DNA of 64,000 bases. It comes from Notospermus geniculatus (taxonomy: Eukaryota > Nemertea > Pilidiophora > Heteronemertea > Lineidae). Positions within the stretch are counted from its first letter, which is position 1, and each line of letters opens with the position of its first letter. The position numbers were made by a program, and so were the translations under genes. Below are positions 27,831 to 40,900 of this stretch, in pieces. The notes under the pieces were generated by a model. It was not told the origin of the DNA. It did no database searches and saw nothing but the letters and a program-made list of their open reading frames with translations. Where the stretch lies: assembly GCA_002633025.1 (NCBI GenBank), contig NMRB01000096.1:358154-422153 (forward strand), given 5' to 3'.

Positions 27831-28307
27831 TAAGTACATGTATGTGGATTACGAACATTTGTAATTACCCTTCATACATATCCAAATTAGTTCTCCTTGA
27901 TTTGGTGTGAATAGTCCTATCATTCCTTTATCAAAGCCGGTGGAGATATTTGTCATTTTGGGTCACACAGGACAACAACAGTGCCTATTCTTCACCAACC
28001 TACTTCTTGGTTTTGTTGCCAGTCTACAATCTCAGTGGGATATCCTTGCACTGAATATCTGACCTCAGTGGGATTCGCATGTGTAGACCCTATAAGCTAC
28101 TTGTTCATTCAGTATTTAAAGAGTTGGATATAGTGACCACTGACCCTTGGGTCCTGTTTGAGGATAGATGGATTCCTGGCCTGATCTCAAAACGTGATGA
28201 AGGATGGCATTGTGTGGGATTTTTTGGTGAGTTGGTTGAGTTTCCAGTTTTTCAGTCAGATGTGTGATGTTTGATGGCGGTGTGTTGACAGGACTTGACC
28301 TGTCATT

Positions 28308-28498
28308 CAGCAGTGTTCAGTGCTAATATAGGCTGCTGGAACAAAAATTTCAACGTTTTCTCTGCTGATGTCAATTTCATGAACACAGAGATCTGGAAAG
28401 GTGTTCAGTGCTAGTACATGATATAGACTGCTGGAACAAAAATTTCAACGTTTTCTCTGCTGATGTCAATTTCATCAACACAGAGAAGATCTGGAAAG
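28308..28498. repeat. Two-copy tandem duplication, about 95 bp
   Basis: GCTGGAACAAAAATTTCAAC and the following 60 bp occur at about 28334 and 28430. The second copy has an AAG insertion and a few substitutions. Confidence 0.8.
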
Positions 28499-31109
28499 TT
28501 ACTGGAACCCTGTCATTTAGGTACTCAATGGGAAGCATTAGAACTTTCTATTGTGAATTCTGATTTCATATACTAACTAAAGCTAGGTACACCGTCTTTT
28601 CTGTCGATCTGTATATGACAGGTGATTGAAATGAACATTGTTTCTTCAAAGTGTTTTCAATGAGACTTCATCTCGGCATCTATTTGTGCCATTGTGGGTG
28701 TATGGGCAATGTCCCTCCCACAGCAGGGCTTTGGTCTTGCTCCTCTTAATACACTTGCAGTGGATGAAGAGGAGCGAGGTAAAAAACACCTGCTGTAGCA
28801 GGATGACGGGCCAATGTCATCTGCTCAGTCTTGATAGGCCTAGGCCCTCAGAATAATTGATTTCAGATTATGAAACCTGTGTGAGGTTGACATCCTCTAC
28901 AGAAGCTTCTTTCTGATGTGTTTTTTCAGTGAATTACTTTTCAACGAAATCGTGATAGAAATTTCTAATCAGTGAAACTCAATATATAGGACACTGTTGG
29001 AGGCTGATTGCATGCTTATCCACTGGTTAATTTAGAATTGGATTTCATGTGAACTAATCAAAAACTTCTGTGCGTGTGATGGTATAAAAATGTCTGGTTG
29101 ATAGTTTTAAGGAATGCAACAAGCAGACTACATGATCATGGTGCGTCTGATAGTTGGACCAATTTCCCATGTGGGATGGTAATTGTCGGCCGGCTAGACA
29201 TACAAAATCCATCAGACGTGGCTTTTCGCAATGTATTTCTGATGACATAGCGAACCTATTGTTTCGTAGCGAGAGATCTCCATGATGGAGGAGGGGGATC
29301 TTGGGGCAACAACTTTCATTTCGTAGCAATCAAAATGGATGACACAGCTAGTGTTCATCTGTTGCTTCTCTTAATTGCCATGGCAACGCACCGTTGAAGA
29401 CAATTGGAAAGATTTTGGCTCGATTGTTCTGTTATGCGTTTCTTGTGTAGTTGGCGATTTTCAAGACACTACATGGTTACAATGGCTTATATCTTGAGAT
29501 TTATTTACGAGATACATTTTTCTTGTTCATGCGCGGACTCGCAATTTCATCGAAAAGCATGGTTGGCGAAGCATTCAGTGTGGAAAGATTAACACTCCTG
29601 CCTTTGATCTTTCAGTCATGCTTCTTGACGGCGACAAGGAAAAGCACCTTGTGACTCAACAAGAAGGTCTATCTGTGAAAGCAAAATTACAATTGAATGT
29701 TCGGAAGTTTTGGCTGTGCCTGGAGAAGGCCCCAGGTTGGGGCCAAAAATTATAACATTTGACTTTGCTTTCATTGATAGGCTTCCTCTGAAAAGTGTGG
29801 TTCTTGTTTAGGCTGTACGAGTATCGGCTTCATAGAAAAAGTTGATTTTAAATGTTGTTGACTGACATCATAATTGTGGAAGAACTACCTTTAACTGAGG
29901 CCTAGGCATGTTGAATGTGTAGGCACAATGAAATCAGTCTTGTTCGATATCAAGCCATGCGTGGACTTTGATGAATGAATTACTAGGTTGTATCAAATTT
30001 ATAGTCCGGTTCAACACAGGGAGTATCTATATATGGGATGAAAACCATACAGAACGATGCTAATGCCCGTCACGCACCAATATTGAAAGCAATTGTGCAT
30101 GTTTAATGATCTTTCATGAGAGTCAATGATAATATTATGATAACCACCATGCTATGATAGCCTGCGGCTCGACATGATGTCAATATTCCCACCCCATGAA
30201 ACATTCACAAAAAACGAGATTTATCTAAAAATTTCACTAAATATGGATTTCTGGCTGAGTGAGTGGAATCACAAAGGGCAATTCTTTTGATTCATTCATA
30301 TATGATATGTTTGAGTGATTGAACCGTCTGATTCGATGAAGGTGAAACCATGGAGTCGTGGAGTATACCTCCATGGTGAAAAATAATATATTAAACCTTG
30401 TCATCAGTCAACACTGCAATATTGATGAGTGTGTGATTTCTTGGTGACAAAGACTTCTCCTTGTATTGGGCTCCGTCATTGACACTGATTGCATGGATCT
30501 CTGATGAGTATGGTTTCTGGTCGGAAGTTGTGTTGATGCATCACCATCCTTTTGTAGCTACCAGAAACTGCACTGTTTCTATGCACTTGATTGTAGGCCC
30601 TATTTCAAGTGAATGCCCTGTGACCTCACTGTCTAGGCCATGTCAGTTCATTCCTTTATGCTTTGACATGTAATAATGTACTCTATTCACCAGGGTTGAA
30701 GCTCAAACTGAGCAGAAATCTGACAATCATGTCCTGTAATAGCCCCTTTTGTCTATTTGTCCAAATACATGAATTATGTCAATGTGATGTCTTTTCTGAT
30801 GTCCCACAAGTCATGGAGTGTAACTTGCACCAATTGGCCTAGCCAGAGTGTAGGCCTACCAAACTGCTTTGGATGACCCATGCTCATGGCATGAATTGGA
30901 TTTCTTTTACTAGTTCCTGGTAAAGTGAATGAATTTTGTCCTATTTCAGAGGTGCGACTGTGCACGTCATCCCAGTGTGAAGTGTACTCCGAAGTTGATG
31001 TTCCTTCTATTCTACATAATCACAAGTTTCCACTCTCTGTACATTTCAGATATGAAAGTCACCAAGTAAAAAAGCAAGGATACTCTGCATAAATTAGTAA
31101 TAGTAAGTA

Positions 31110-31195
31110 CAAAGTAGAACCTCTCGATTGAGGACACTTTCTGCAGAGGCACAGCGCTTCTGGTGGAGGTATCTCTCTGAAATTGGCCAAGTCTG
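31110..31195 (+). mobile_element. Fragment of the GAACCTCTCTA MITE family (copy A)
   Basis: AGTAGAACCTCTCGATTGAG resembles the left end of the elements at 62092 and 22476 (complement). The corresponding copy B fragment is at about 33648-33730. Confidence 0.45.
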
Positions 31196-31415
31196 AGTAC
31201 TTTCAGTTTATGTTCCATTGATGCCCATCCAAGATAGGTATCTGCAGACAGCCATGGTTGTTGATGGCAGGCTAATTTTCATCAGCTGACCATACTGTTC
31301 CTGTTTGTCTGTTAATCTTATAGAGATCTAAGTAAATGAAAGTGTCCAATTCATTTTGCCTTCCTCTCTGTCTGAGAGATACCCCATGTGAAGAATTCAA
31401 TCCCATTTCTTCCAG

Positions 31416-31559
31416 GCTGCCAAATAATGACAGATGATGACGACGAGCTTGCTTGGACCCCTTGGTTGGCTAATCGTGGTCTTACTGCCGCTGCACATCC
31501 ATGGCTACTCATTCAACACCGGCAATGTGTCGTACATCAAATATGTGCCAAACTGGACA
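31416..31559 (+). pseudogene. Truncated duplicate of coding exon 1
   Basis: The acceptor, in-frame stops, ATG at 31434 and the first 42 codons repeat those of exon 1 (34611 onward), stopping at the n at 31560 after NWT. No donor is reached, so it cannot be a functional exon as assembled. It is most likely the other haplotype. Confidence 0.85.
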
Positions 31560-32737
31560 NCATGTGGGATGGTAATTGTCGGCCGGCTAGACATACAAAA
31601 TCCATCAGACGTGGCTTTTCGCAATGTATTTCTGATGACATAGCGAACCTATTGTTTCGTAGCGAGAGATCTCCATGATGGAGGAGGGGGATCTTGGGGC
31701 AACAACTTTCATTTCGTAGCAATCAAAATGGATGACACAGCTAGTGTTCATCTGTTGCTTCTCTTAATTGCCATGGCAACGCACCGTTGAAGACAATTGG
31801 AAAGATTTTGGCTCGATTGTTCTGTTATGCGTTTCTTGTGTAGTTGGCGATTTTCAAGACACTACATGGTTACAATGGCTTATATCTTGAGATTTATTTA
31901 CGAGATACATTTTTCTTGTTCATGCGCGGACTCGCAATTTCATCGAAAAGCATGGTTGGCGAAGCATTCAGTGTGGAAAGATTAACACTCCTGCCTTTGA
32001 TCTTTCAGTCATGCTTCTTGACGGTGACAAGGAAAAGCACCTTGTGACTCAACAAGAAGGTCTATCTGTGAAAGCAAAATTACAATTGAATGTTTGGAAG
32101 TTTTGGCTGTGCCTGGAGAAGGCCCCAGGTTGGGGCCAAAAATTATAACATTTGACTTTGCTTTCATTGATAGGCTTCCTCTGAAAAGTGTGGTTCTTGT
32201 TTAGGCTGTAGGAGTATCGGCTTCATAGAAAAAGTTGATTTTAAATGTTGTTGACTGACATCATAATTGAGGAAGAACTACCTTTAAGTGAAGCCTAGGC
32301 ATGTTGAATGTGTGGGCACAACGAAATCTGTCTTGTTCAATACCAAGCCATGCGTGGACTAGCTTCAATGAATGAATTACTAGGTTGTATCAAATTTATA
32401 GTCCGGTTCAACACAGGGAGTATCTATATATGGGATGAAAACCATACAGAACGATGCTAATGCCCGTCACGCACCAATATTGAAAGCAATTGTGCATGTT
32501 TAATGATCTTTCATGAGAGTCAATGATAATATTATGATAACCACCATGCTATGATAGCCTGCGGCTCGACATGATGTCAATATTCCCACCCCATGAAACA
32601 TTCACAAAAAACGAGATTTATCTAAAAATTTCACTAAATATGGATTTCTGGCTGAGTGAGTGGAATCACAAAGGGCAATTCTTTTGATTCATTCATATAT
32701 GATATGTTTGAGTGATTGAACCGTCTGATTCGATGAA

Positions 32738-32907
32738 GGTGAAACCATGGAGTCGTGGAGTATACCTCCATGGTGAAACCATGGAGTTGTGGAGTATACC
32801 TCCATGGTCAAACCATGGAGTCGTGGAGTATACCTCCAAGGTGAAACCATGGAGTTGTGGAGTATACCTCCAAGGTGAAACCATGGAGTCGTGGAGTATA
32901 CCTCCAT
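32738..32907. repeat. 34-bp VNTR, five units (one unit in the sister copy)
   Basis: Units start at 32738, 32772, 32806, 32840 and 32874, each with AAACCATGGAGT and GGAGTATACCTCCA. The corresponding site in copy A (30343-30376) has a single unit. Confidence 0.9.
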
Positions 32908-33855
32908 GGTGAAAAATAATATTAAACCTTGTCATCAGTCAACACTGCAATATTGATGAGTATGTGATTTCTTGGTGGCAGAGACTTCTCCTTGTATTGG
33001 GCTACGTCATTGACACTGATTGCATGGATCTCTGATGAGTGTGGTTTCTGGTCGGAAGTTCTGTCCAGCTACGCATCAGCAAGCTTCCATAGCTAACTGA
33101 AGCTGCACTGTTTCTGTACACTTGATTGTAGGCCCTATTTCAAGTGAATGCCCTGTGACCTCACTGTCTAGGCCAAGTCAGTTCATTCCTTTATGCTTTG
33201 ACATGTAATAATGTACTCTATTCACCAGGGTTGAAGCTCAAACTGAGCAGAAATCTGACAATCATGTCCTGTAATAGGCCCTTTTGTCTATTTGTCCAAA
33301 TACATGAATTATGTCAATGTGATGTCTTTTCTGATGTCCCACAAGTCATGGAGTGTAACTTGCACCAATTGGCCTAGCCAGAGTGTAGGCCTACCAAACT
33401 GCTTTGGATGACCCATGCTCATGGCATGAATTGGATTTCTTTTTCTAGTTCCTGGTAAAGTGAATGAATTTTGTCCTATTTCAGAGGTGCGACTGTGCAA
33501 GTCATCCCAGTGTGAAGTGTACTCCAAAGTTGAAGTTCCTTCTGTTCTACATAATCACAAGTTTCCACTCTCTGTACATTTCAGATATGAAAGTCACCAA
33601 GTAAAAAAGCAAGGATACTCTGCATAAATTAGTAATAGTAAGTACAAAGTAGAACCTCTCGATTGAGGACAATTTCTGCAGAGGCACATCTCTTCTGGTG
33701 GAGGTATCCCTCAGAAATTGTCCAAGTCTGAGTGACTTTCAGTTTATGTTCCGTGATGCTCATCCAAGATAGGTATCTGCACTTCGCCATGGTTGTTGAT
33801 GGCAGGCTAATTTTTGTCAACTGACCATGCTCCTATTAATCTTATAGAGATCTAG

Positions 33856-34512
33856 TCTCAGTAACTGGGACTCTGTATGCTCCGCTTTTGCTTTTACAAA
33901 CTGACTTTTACATAGCGCGCATACAGAGTCTCAGCTCGCCCAATACATTCCCTGTGGAGCACCTCCGCCCCGAATTCCGGGCGGGCACTGTTAATTCACA
34001 AACCAGGACGAAAATCCACAATATTGTATTCCTGTGTTGTTGAGCTATCGTCGATACACCATATCCGAGTGAATTTAGTAAAATCCCGTTCTTATTTACT
34101 TCCCAAATCGAGTTTAAAATCCGCTTCTCGAATCGAAATGTACAGGCCGGTGACACGCCATGATGGGAGTCTCGCGCAATGCAGTTGCGCAGTGACNGCT
34201 ACGAGTTCGCGACTTGTTTACATGTGTTGGTGACATTTCGACGGAGTTTTGTATCAAAGTTTTTTCCTAATTTGTGCCAATTTTTCTGTCTTTTGGAATA
34301 CCACTATGAGAAATGAGGATAAATGAAAGGATTCATGACAGTTAATTATTCGAATTTAGTCAGGTTTGACAATAATTGGTGATTTTGTTCAGTACATGAA
34401 ATACACTATGCACCACAGGCAGCATATGGGTAAACCATAACGTACCAGGCAATAGCCGTCAATGTCATATCGTAAAAGAAGCTATGCCTGGTCGATATGG
34501 TTACCGTAACTA
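33856..34512. other. 650-bp insertion present only in copy B, contains n at 34197
   Basis: Copy A reads TTATAGAGATCTAAGTAAAT without interruption. In copy B the motif TAGAGATCTA is duplicated on both sides of this segment, which looks like a target-site duplication. Near its left end GACTCTGTATGC and GCATACAGAGTC form an inverted pair. No ORF is recognised. Confidence 0.6.
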
Positions 34513-34610
34513 ATAGAGATCTAAGTAAATGAAAGTATATCCAATTCATTTTGCCTTCCTCTCTCTCTGAGAGATGCCCCACGTGAAGAATTCAATCCTG
34601 TTTCTTCCAG

Positions 34611-34944
34611 GCTGCCAAATAATGACAGATGATGACGACGAGCTTGCTTGGACCCCTTGGTTGGCTAATCGTGGTCTTACTGCCGCTGCACATCCATGGC
34701 TACTCATTCAACACCGGCAATGTGTCGTACATCAAATATGTGCCAAACTGGACAGAGACGGGTACACAAAAGGTCCAGTTCCGCTTTCGGACTGTAAGAG
34801 CAAATGTGATGCTGATGTCACATAGTTTAATAGCAATGAATGGACCCCTACCGTATTATAAGATGTATGTAATGCTTCGGAATGGAGAGTTGCAAGTGCT
34901 TCACAAATATACTGACTACGAGGAGGTTTTACAGATGGGAAAAG
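34611..34944 (+). CDS. Exon 1: start codon, signal peptide, LamG1 start
   Basis: Acceptor TTTCTTCCAG precedes position 34611. After 18 nt of leader the ATG lies at 34629, immediately preceded in frame by TAA and TGA, so translation must start here. Residues 1-24 form a hydrophobic signal peptide (GWLIVVLLPLHIHG). LamG1 follows, with NWT as a possible glycosylation site. The donor is AAAG|GTAAGA, phase 1. An acceptor ahead of the ATG means at least one upstream untranslated exon exists, which I could not locate. Confidence 0.9.
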
Positions 34945-37900
34945 GTAAGATTGTCAGGATTGGCCAGAAAGGACAATACATGTATTTTGTAAAAAATCAC
35001 CATTTTAGCATTATTGATTACTTTACAATTCTCACCATTAGCATGACGGACAATCAGTCATCTGGCGCTGTCGCCTGTCAGGGTATTTATTTAGTCCTTA
35101 TCAACTACCAGGCTACGGAACAAGTTCTCTTCAAACACTGACAATCACAGCTCCTTCCCATGGAATAGTTCAACTGTTCCCACATTCATTGTGATTTCTT
35201 TCGCTAAGAACAACCCTTGTTGAAGCTTTCTTTGATACCAACATGGTAGATTGGTGCATTGCCATGGTTTTTCTCACATCTAGGCCTAGGTTTTTCTTCT
35301 AGATCAAGGCCTACCTTTCCCAACTTCTTTATTCAACTTATCTCAACTGTCATCACTTCCTCTTCCTCTTTATTTTTTACCACTTTGGTACAAGATAGTT
35401 CTTCTCGCTCCATCGAGTCCATCATTACAATGGACTTGAGCAGTTAGAAAACCACAATCAAGCATTTCTTTGGTAAAGGAAGGTGGATTTTCACTTGGAT
35501 TGAGCAACAATGCTTCTGACTGTTGTCAAGTGATGGATGATGTCCAAGACATCACCCGATGACCGTCATCATTGGAACTGATAACAGAGATGATGTTGCT
35601 GATCATCATCTATACAAGAATGTCTGACAATGCATGTCACAAGTGGAAACCCGCCTTTCTATTACTAAAATCCAAGGCTTTTTTGGATCCAGTAGGAAGC
35701 TATGTCTTTCACCTACCGGTAATAGAAACCCGTTTCTATTTCTTGTTTTTTTAAAGAGAAGGGGATAAACCACAATAAGTTTCTAACTGAATTCCTTGAT
35801 GTCATCACCTTTTACCACTAGTTAGTACTTACAGAATTTATGTGCATACCTAAAAGCAAAAATAGATAAGCGCTCGCTTATCTATTTTTGCTAAAAGTCT
35901 TCAGCCAAGGAATCGTGGATTGTTGACTTATTGATGTTAGTAAGGTGTTGAGTAGACTTGTCTTCAATTCTGTTTGCTTTCCTAATGCAGAGATGACTCC
36001 GTTGGCATAAAGGAAGATGGCTGACATATCAAGAGGATGTGAAGGAGAAAAGCAGCTCAACATGGTGGAGTTGTCACCACGTTTTTCCTGTGTAGCCCAC
36101 TTAACCTGAAGAGTCCTCTCATGCATCATTCTATGTTTTTTGCAGGTCTCAACTACGACAAATGGCACAACGTCATTCTAACCAAAGACCCCCTCGCAGG
36201 CAATTTAACGGTGAAGTTAGACAAGAGACGCAAAACCCTCATTCTGAAGTCTTACAAAATTGCTGGTGCTAGGGTTTTTCTCGGCTCTCAGGCCACTACT
36301 TCACAGGTGCTCTTTGGAGGTAAGAACATCATTTTCTTCGAGTAGGCTATTGCCGTCACGATGTCTGATCCATCAAAAACTCTTGACTGATGTACTGCAG
36401 GCAGTTCTCACCCATCTTGACCCTTTTCTTGCTGTGTGTGATACTTTAGGAATGTATTAGGAATGAAGGCCGTGTTCAGCCTTTGCAATTCAGTGGAAAA
36501 GTCATGTATGGCCTATGGGGATCAAAACCACTGCTCCACCATTATTTTCTCATCCGAAATTGCTTTCTTTTCACCCAATCCTCTAATGAACATTGATAAT
36601 TCAATTAGGCATGGCTTTTAACCAAATTACCCTTTTAAAATAAGTCAGACGTAAGCCAGATGTAATCCAAAGTATCGATTCATTTCACCCAGGACATGAG
36701 GCTTGTCAAATACAATGTGGTTTTTTGAAGAAATTAGGACATGTTTGTTTGCCTGCTAATTGCTACAGTGAGTTTTTTGCGTCTTCTCCAGAAGCCAAGA
36801 TTCAGTGATCGAGACTAAAAGGGTTAAGAAAGTATATCAACCCAAAGTTGTATTGAACCCGGCAGGGCGATGTTACAATGCAGTGGTGATATTTGTCGTG
36901 TAATAGATCTACATCTATTCAGTTTGACAGACGGACCAAACCGTACTTAGTGGTGGGAAAATACAAAGTGCCGGTTGTCTTCACTGCTTTTTAATGACAC
37001 TAAATTCAAGATAAAACCTGTCAAAATATTGAATTATACATAAATCTGATGAAAGTATGATAAAGTATTTTGGTTTGGGGCATTCATCAATGACCTAAAT
37101 AAAGTGAATTTCTTTTAAAATTGAGGCCTTGCTTGAGAATTTGGTAATTTAAGATCTTTGGTTGAAATTTCGGCGGAATTGAGAATCATTCGTGTGATCT
37201 TCCCATAATTCCATTGCATGAATAGCATTACGGCGACTTCAAAGAAATATAATTAGTATAATATGATGAATTCACTGGTATTTTCAGGGTTTTTTATGGG
37301 TAGGCCTATTCGATCGACCCGGAGTATGCCATATCTGGGGCAACAGGGTCTGACCTATACTCGTGCAGAATGTTAAATCACCTCGTCCAGGAGTCTAACC
37401 TGCCATGGATTTGGCATTGGGAAGGTGTAGGTCCCGCTTCTCTGTATCCTGATGCCTGAATGCACCTCTGAGATGGGCCCTCGCAACAGAAGACTGCCAA
37501 GGAAGCTGATCATGATCGCTCAGCCTACATGTGCACACCCATCTTCTCTTTTCAGATTTGGAAACGCCCTCTTCTTCTGTACCAGTCGAGTCCTTCGTTG
37601 GTTGTATAGATAAGATCAAATTCAGTTCATCCGTCAGTGAACTGCTCCGTTATATAGACTATAGGAAAAAACAAGGTAATGGCTTTTAGCAACTGAAATA
37701 CCCCACTTATCATGCATTCCTAGCCTTGCAAACCAAAGTTGTGGCTATTCTTGGTTAGCAAGGTTAGTTGTGCATTGGACCAATGGGCTGTGACTATCTG
37801 ATTTTGTGGGTCATAACTTGTTACTTATTACATAGGGCAATACCCATAGAGTGGCACCTCCAAACTTGGTATACAGGTTGGTCCAAAAGAGAAGTCAGCA

Positions 37901-40900
37901 ACTACTGAGCGTTATAGTTACCAAGCTTATGAATGATGGCTCTGATGTGAATGGTCATATCTCTTAGCCCACTTCAGCTGTGTCACTCAGATGGTTATTT
38001 AATTGATAAAGGTCAATAAAAGATTCTGTTTGCAATTATGACTATTATAAATTCCTTCTTACTCATAAAAAACTCAAGGCTTGAGCCAAAAAAAGCCAGT
38101 TTTTACAATTCGGTTCGTAAAAATCTCATAAATGTTATCTTTACCTAATAAACTGGACTGAAAAGTGCAGAGTTTTTTTCCTCTTTCATCCTGGTTACAA
38201 GAATTATGACGGAGAAATTTCACAGCCGGTTTGCAGCCAGGAATTCCAGGCCTTATATGTTGATAATCCATCAAACTGAGTAAAAAATATTGTTGAATTT
38301 AGAACGCTTTATGTGAATCATTCTTGCAAACAGCAGTTGAGTGAAATATGCAGCTGGTTGGGTGAATTCCAATGGTATATTTCATCTTGTACTTCCGCTT
38401 AAGTATTCACGGATCTATCTCACATGTGGGCTTATCAAATACATCTTACTTGCTTGGCTGATCTTTAAGTTTGATTCATGATAGGACCGTCTACAATCTC
38501 CTAAGGATATTGTCTGAGAACACTACATGTATGTCCTGATTGCAGAAGTAAATTTGAATGGAAATAACTTCAGATGGCAGTTTTGATATCAAGTCTAACA
38601 AACACAATAAATGGCAATTGTGGTAATGCAGGAGGAAACCAGACCACAATGGAGACTCTTTATCTATTGTTTTGAACTGGCCACCATCCAAGTACACTCA
38701 GTGTTGCCTAACTTCCAGCTCAGAGGCCAACCTGCCACTAGGCCATAAAGGAAATCCTCTATGGCCGCCAGGTTGGTCTTGCCAGGGTACTGTACATCTA
38801 TCAAAGAAGAATGTGACATGACCGTAACTGGCAATCAAACCAAGACTGCCTGTTTATTGCAGTAATATTGTTGATACCACTCCGTGTTTTCTCACCAGGT
38901 GTCAAAGACGGCTGCATCAATCTTTGTGATAACGACCCATGTCAGTCAGGCGGGACCTGCGTCAATGAATACACGGACAGATTCTGTGACTGCCTTGGCA
39001 CAGGCAAGGAGGGGAAGTATTGTAATAAAGATGGTAAGTGTAACTCTCATCATCATCATCTTGAGGTCATCAACGCCTGCTTTAGTCTTGAAGTACTACT
39101 TGATGGCTCGGCTCAGACGGGTTCATTCGGTGCTGTAGTTTATGAGAGTCATAACTAGGTTTATGGCCGTGCTGTCCTCAAATGTTGAGGCATGTTTCCA
39201 TGGCAGTGGTTTTCAGTTATTGACCCATGATTTCCGCAAGCATGGCATTCATTCTTCTGCCGGCAATCTAAAGAAGTACGCCCTGTGAAAAGGAAGGAAA
39301 ATGTTGTTGTGGGATAGGACTTTCACAAAGTTAATGGCTTTCCAATGAGGACATGACTGCTGGCCCAAAGAGAATAGGTCATGAGAGATATGTATTTCTG
39401 GTATTATACTTATTTCAAATACCGGGTATGCACTCTTGTCTCCCTTCAGGTGTGACGACGATGACACTGCGAGGATTCGAGTGGGTGACATATGACATAT
39501 ACTCATCTTATGAGCGATCTCATCTTCCAGTTACTAGAATCACATTAGAATTCAAGGTAAGCAAAACCTTGCATAAAATTTGGGTGAATCAGTACCGTCA
39601 CTGAACTGTACAGTGTCGCCATCTATTGGATTGAGTTGTAGGAAAACTTGTTTTCCTGGTGCCCAGTGTAAACCCAGGTGAGCTCATGGTCCCTGTACCA
39701 TTTCATTTCAGACCTTCCACACTGATGGAATACTGCTGTATGGAGGCAACCCCTACCCCATCCATAACCACATAGCTGTATCGATGTACAATGCCACTAT
39801 CTATGTATCGGTTGCATTTGGAGACAGCGAGGTGTCCGCTTATATCGGGAGGAATCTAAACGACAACCAGTAAGTGTTACATGTGACCCAGTCAGTACCA
39901 AAACCAGTAAGTGTTACATGTGACCCAGTCAGTACCAAAATCAGTAAGTGTTACATTTGAGTCAGTCAGCACCACAACACAACCTGACCAGTAAGTCTTA
40001 CATGTGACCAAGCGAGTACCACAAGAAGGGAGTGTTACGTGTGACCCGGTCAGTATCACAACCATCAAGGTTGGTTCCTTTTCCACACCTGGACATATCT
40101 TTGGAGGACCTTCCTCCAAGTTCTATGGTCCCGATGTTGCATCCACCATTTTGTGATTTTCTTCCCCCAGGTGGCACAACCTGACCATCCTACACCAGGA
40201 GAAAGACATCTCCATCCGCTTGGATCTGATTCCTCCAAGTTTACTAAAAGCTCGCGGGAAGCTCCACCACTTGTATTTGAACCCTACTGTCTATGTCGGT
40301 GGGGGAGAGAGGTTCAAAAGCATCAAAGACCCTGGTGAGTGGCTGAATATTTCATCTCCGCCCGTTGGAGATGAAGATGATAGAATAGGCCAACAATGAA
40401 ACATTAGAACTGCTCCATAGAAACCCTCAAGAACGGTGAACCATGTCTCTGTAGGACGCCCTCAACTGCAAGTGCTTTGCGCAAGGTGTTCTGATTGTCA
40501 AATGCTCTGTCCTTCGAGCCTCACCCAGACTATGTAGGCCTACAGTTGACTGGAAGTAACCTTAGGGTGAAACTTGGGTGTCCAGACAGAGATTTTACAA
40601 GTTTCATTGATGACCTCTTTCTGTTTTCTAGGTCTAAAGAGCAAACTGCCATTTGTCGGTTGCATCCGCAACATCTTCTTCAACCATTACTCAATTCTTG
40701 AACTCCTGAAGGAGGACTCCCAGCAAGCGACCTACCATGGCGGCATCGCCCCGATGTACCGCTGTGAATCCCCGCGCCACGTCAGCATGTCATTCATCCA
40801 GAACAGCTCCCAGCTTACTGTTCATACTCACCCTAGCAACGAAATCAGTGTACAGTTTGACTTCCGGACGACGGGCATGCAAGGGGTGCTCTTCCACACA

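Larger units (their letters stand above)
29168..34753. repeat. Near-identical tandem pair of 2.4 and 3.2 kb, n at 31560
   Basis: Copy A is 29168-31559. Copy B is 31561-34753, and both run into coding exon 1. Copy B has five units of a 34-bp repeat where A has one, and an extra 650 bp at 33856-34512. Other differences are sparse. Confidence 0.88.
34945..38898 (+). other. Introns 1-3
   Basis: Introns of about 1.2 kb each (34945-36145, 36320-37555, 37676-38898). Apart from the hairpin at 35855 I see no element in them. Confidence 0.7.

Noticed and set aside
39868-40070. CRISPR-like array
   Set aside because: Direct 37-bp units are contiguous with no unique spacers, and the locus is a eukaryotic intron.
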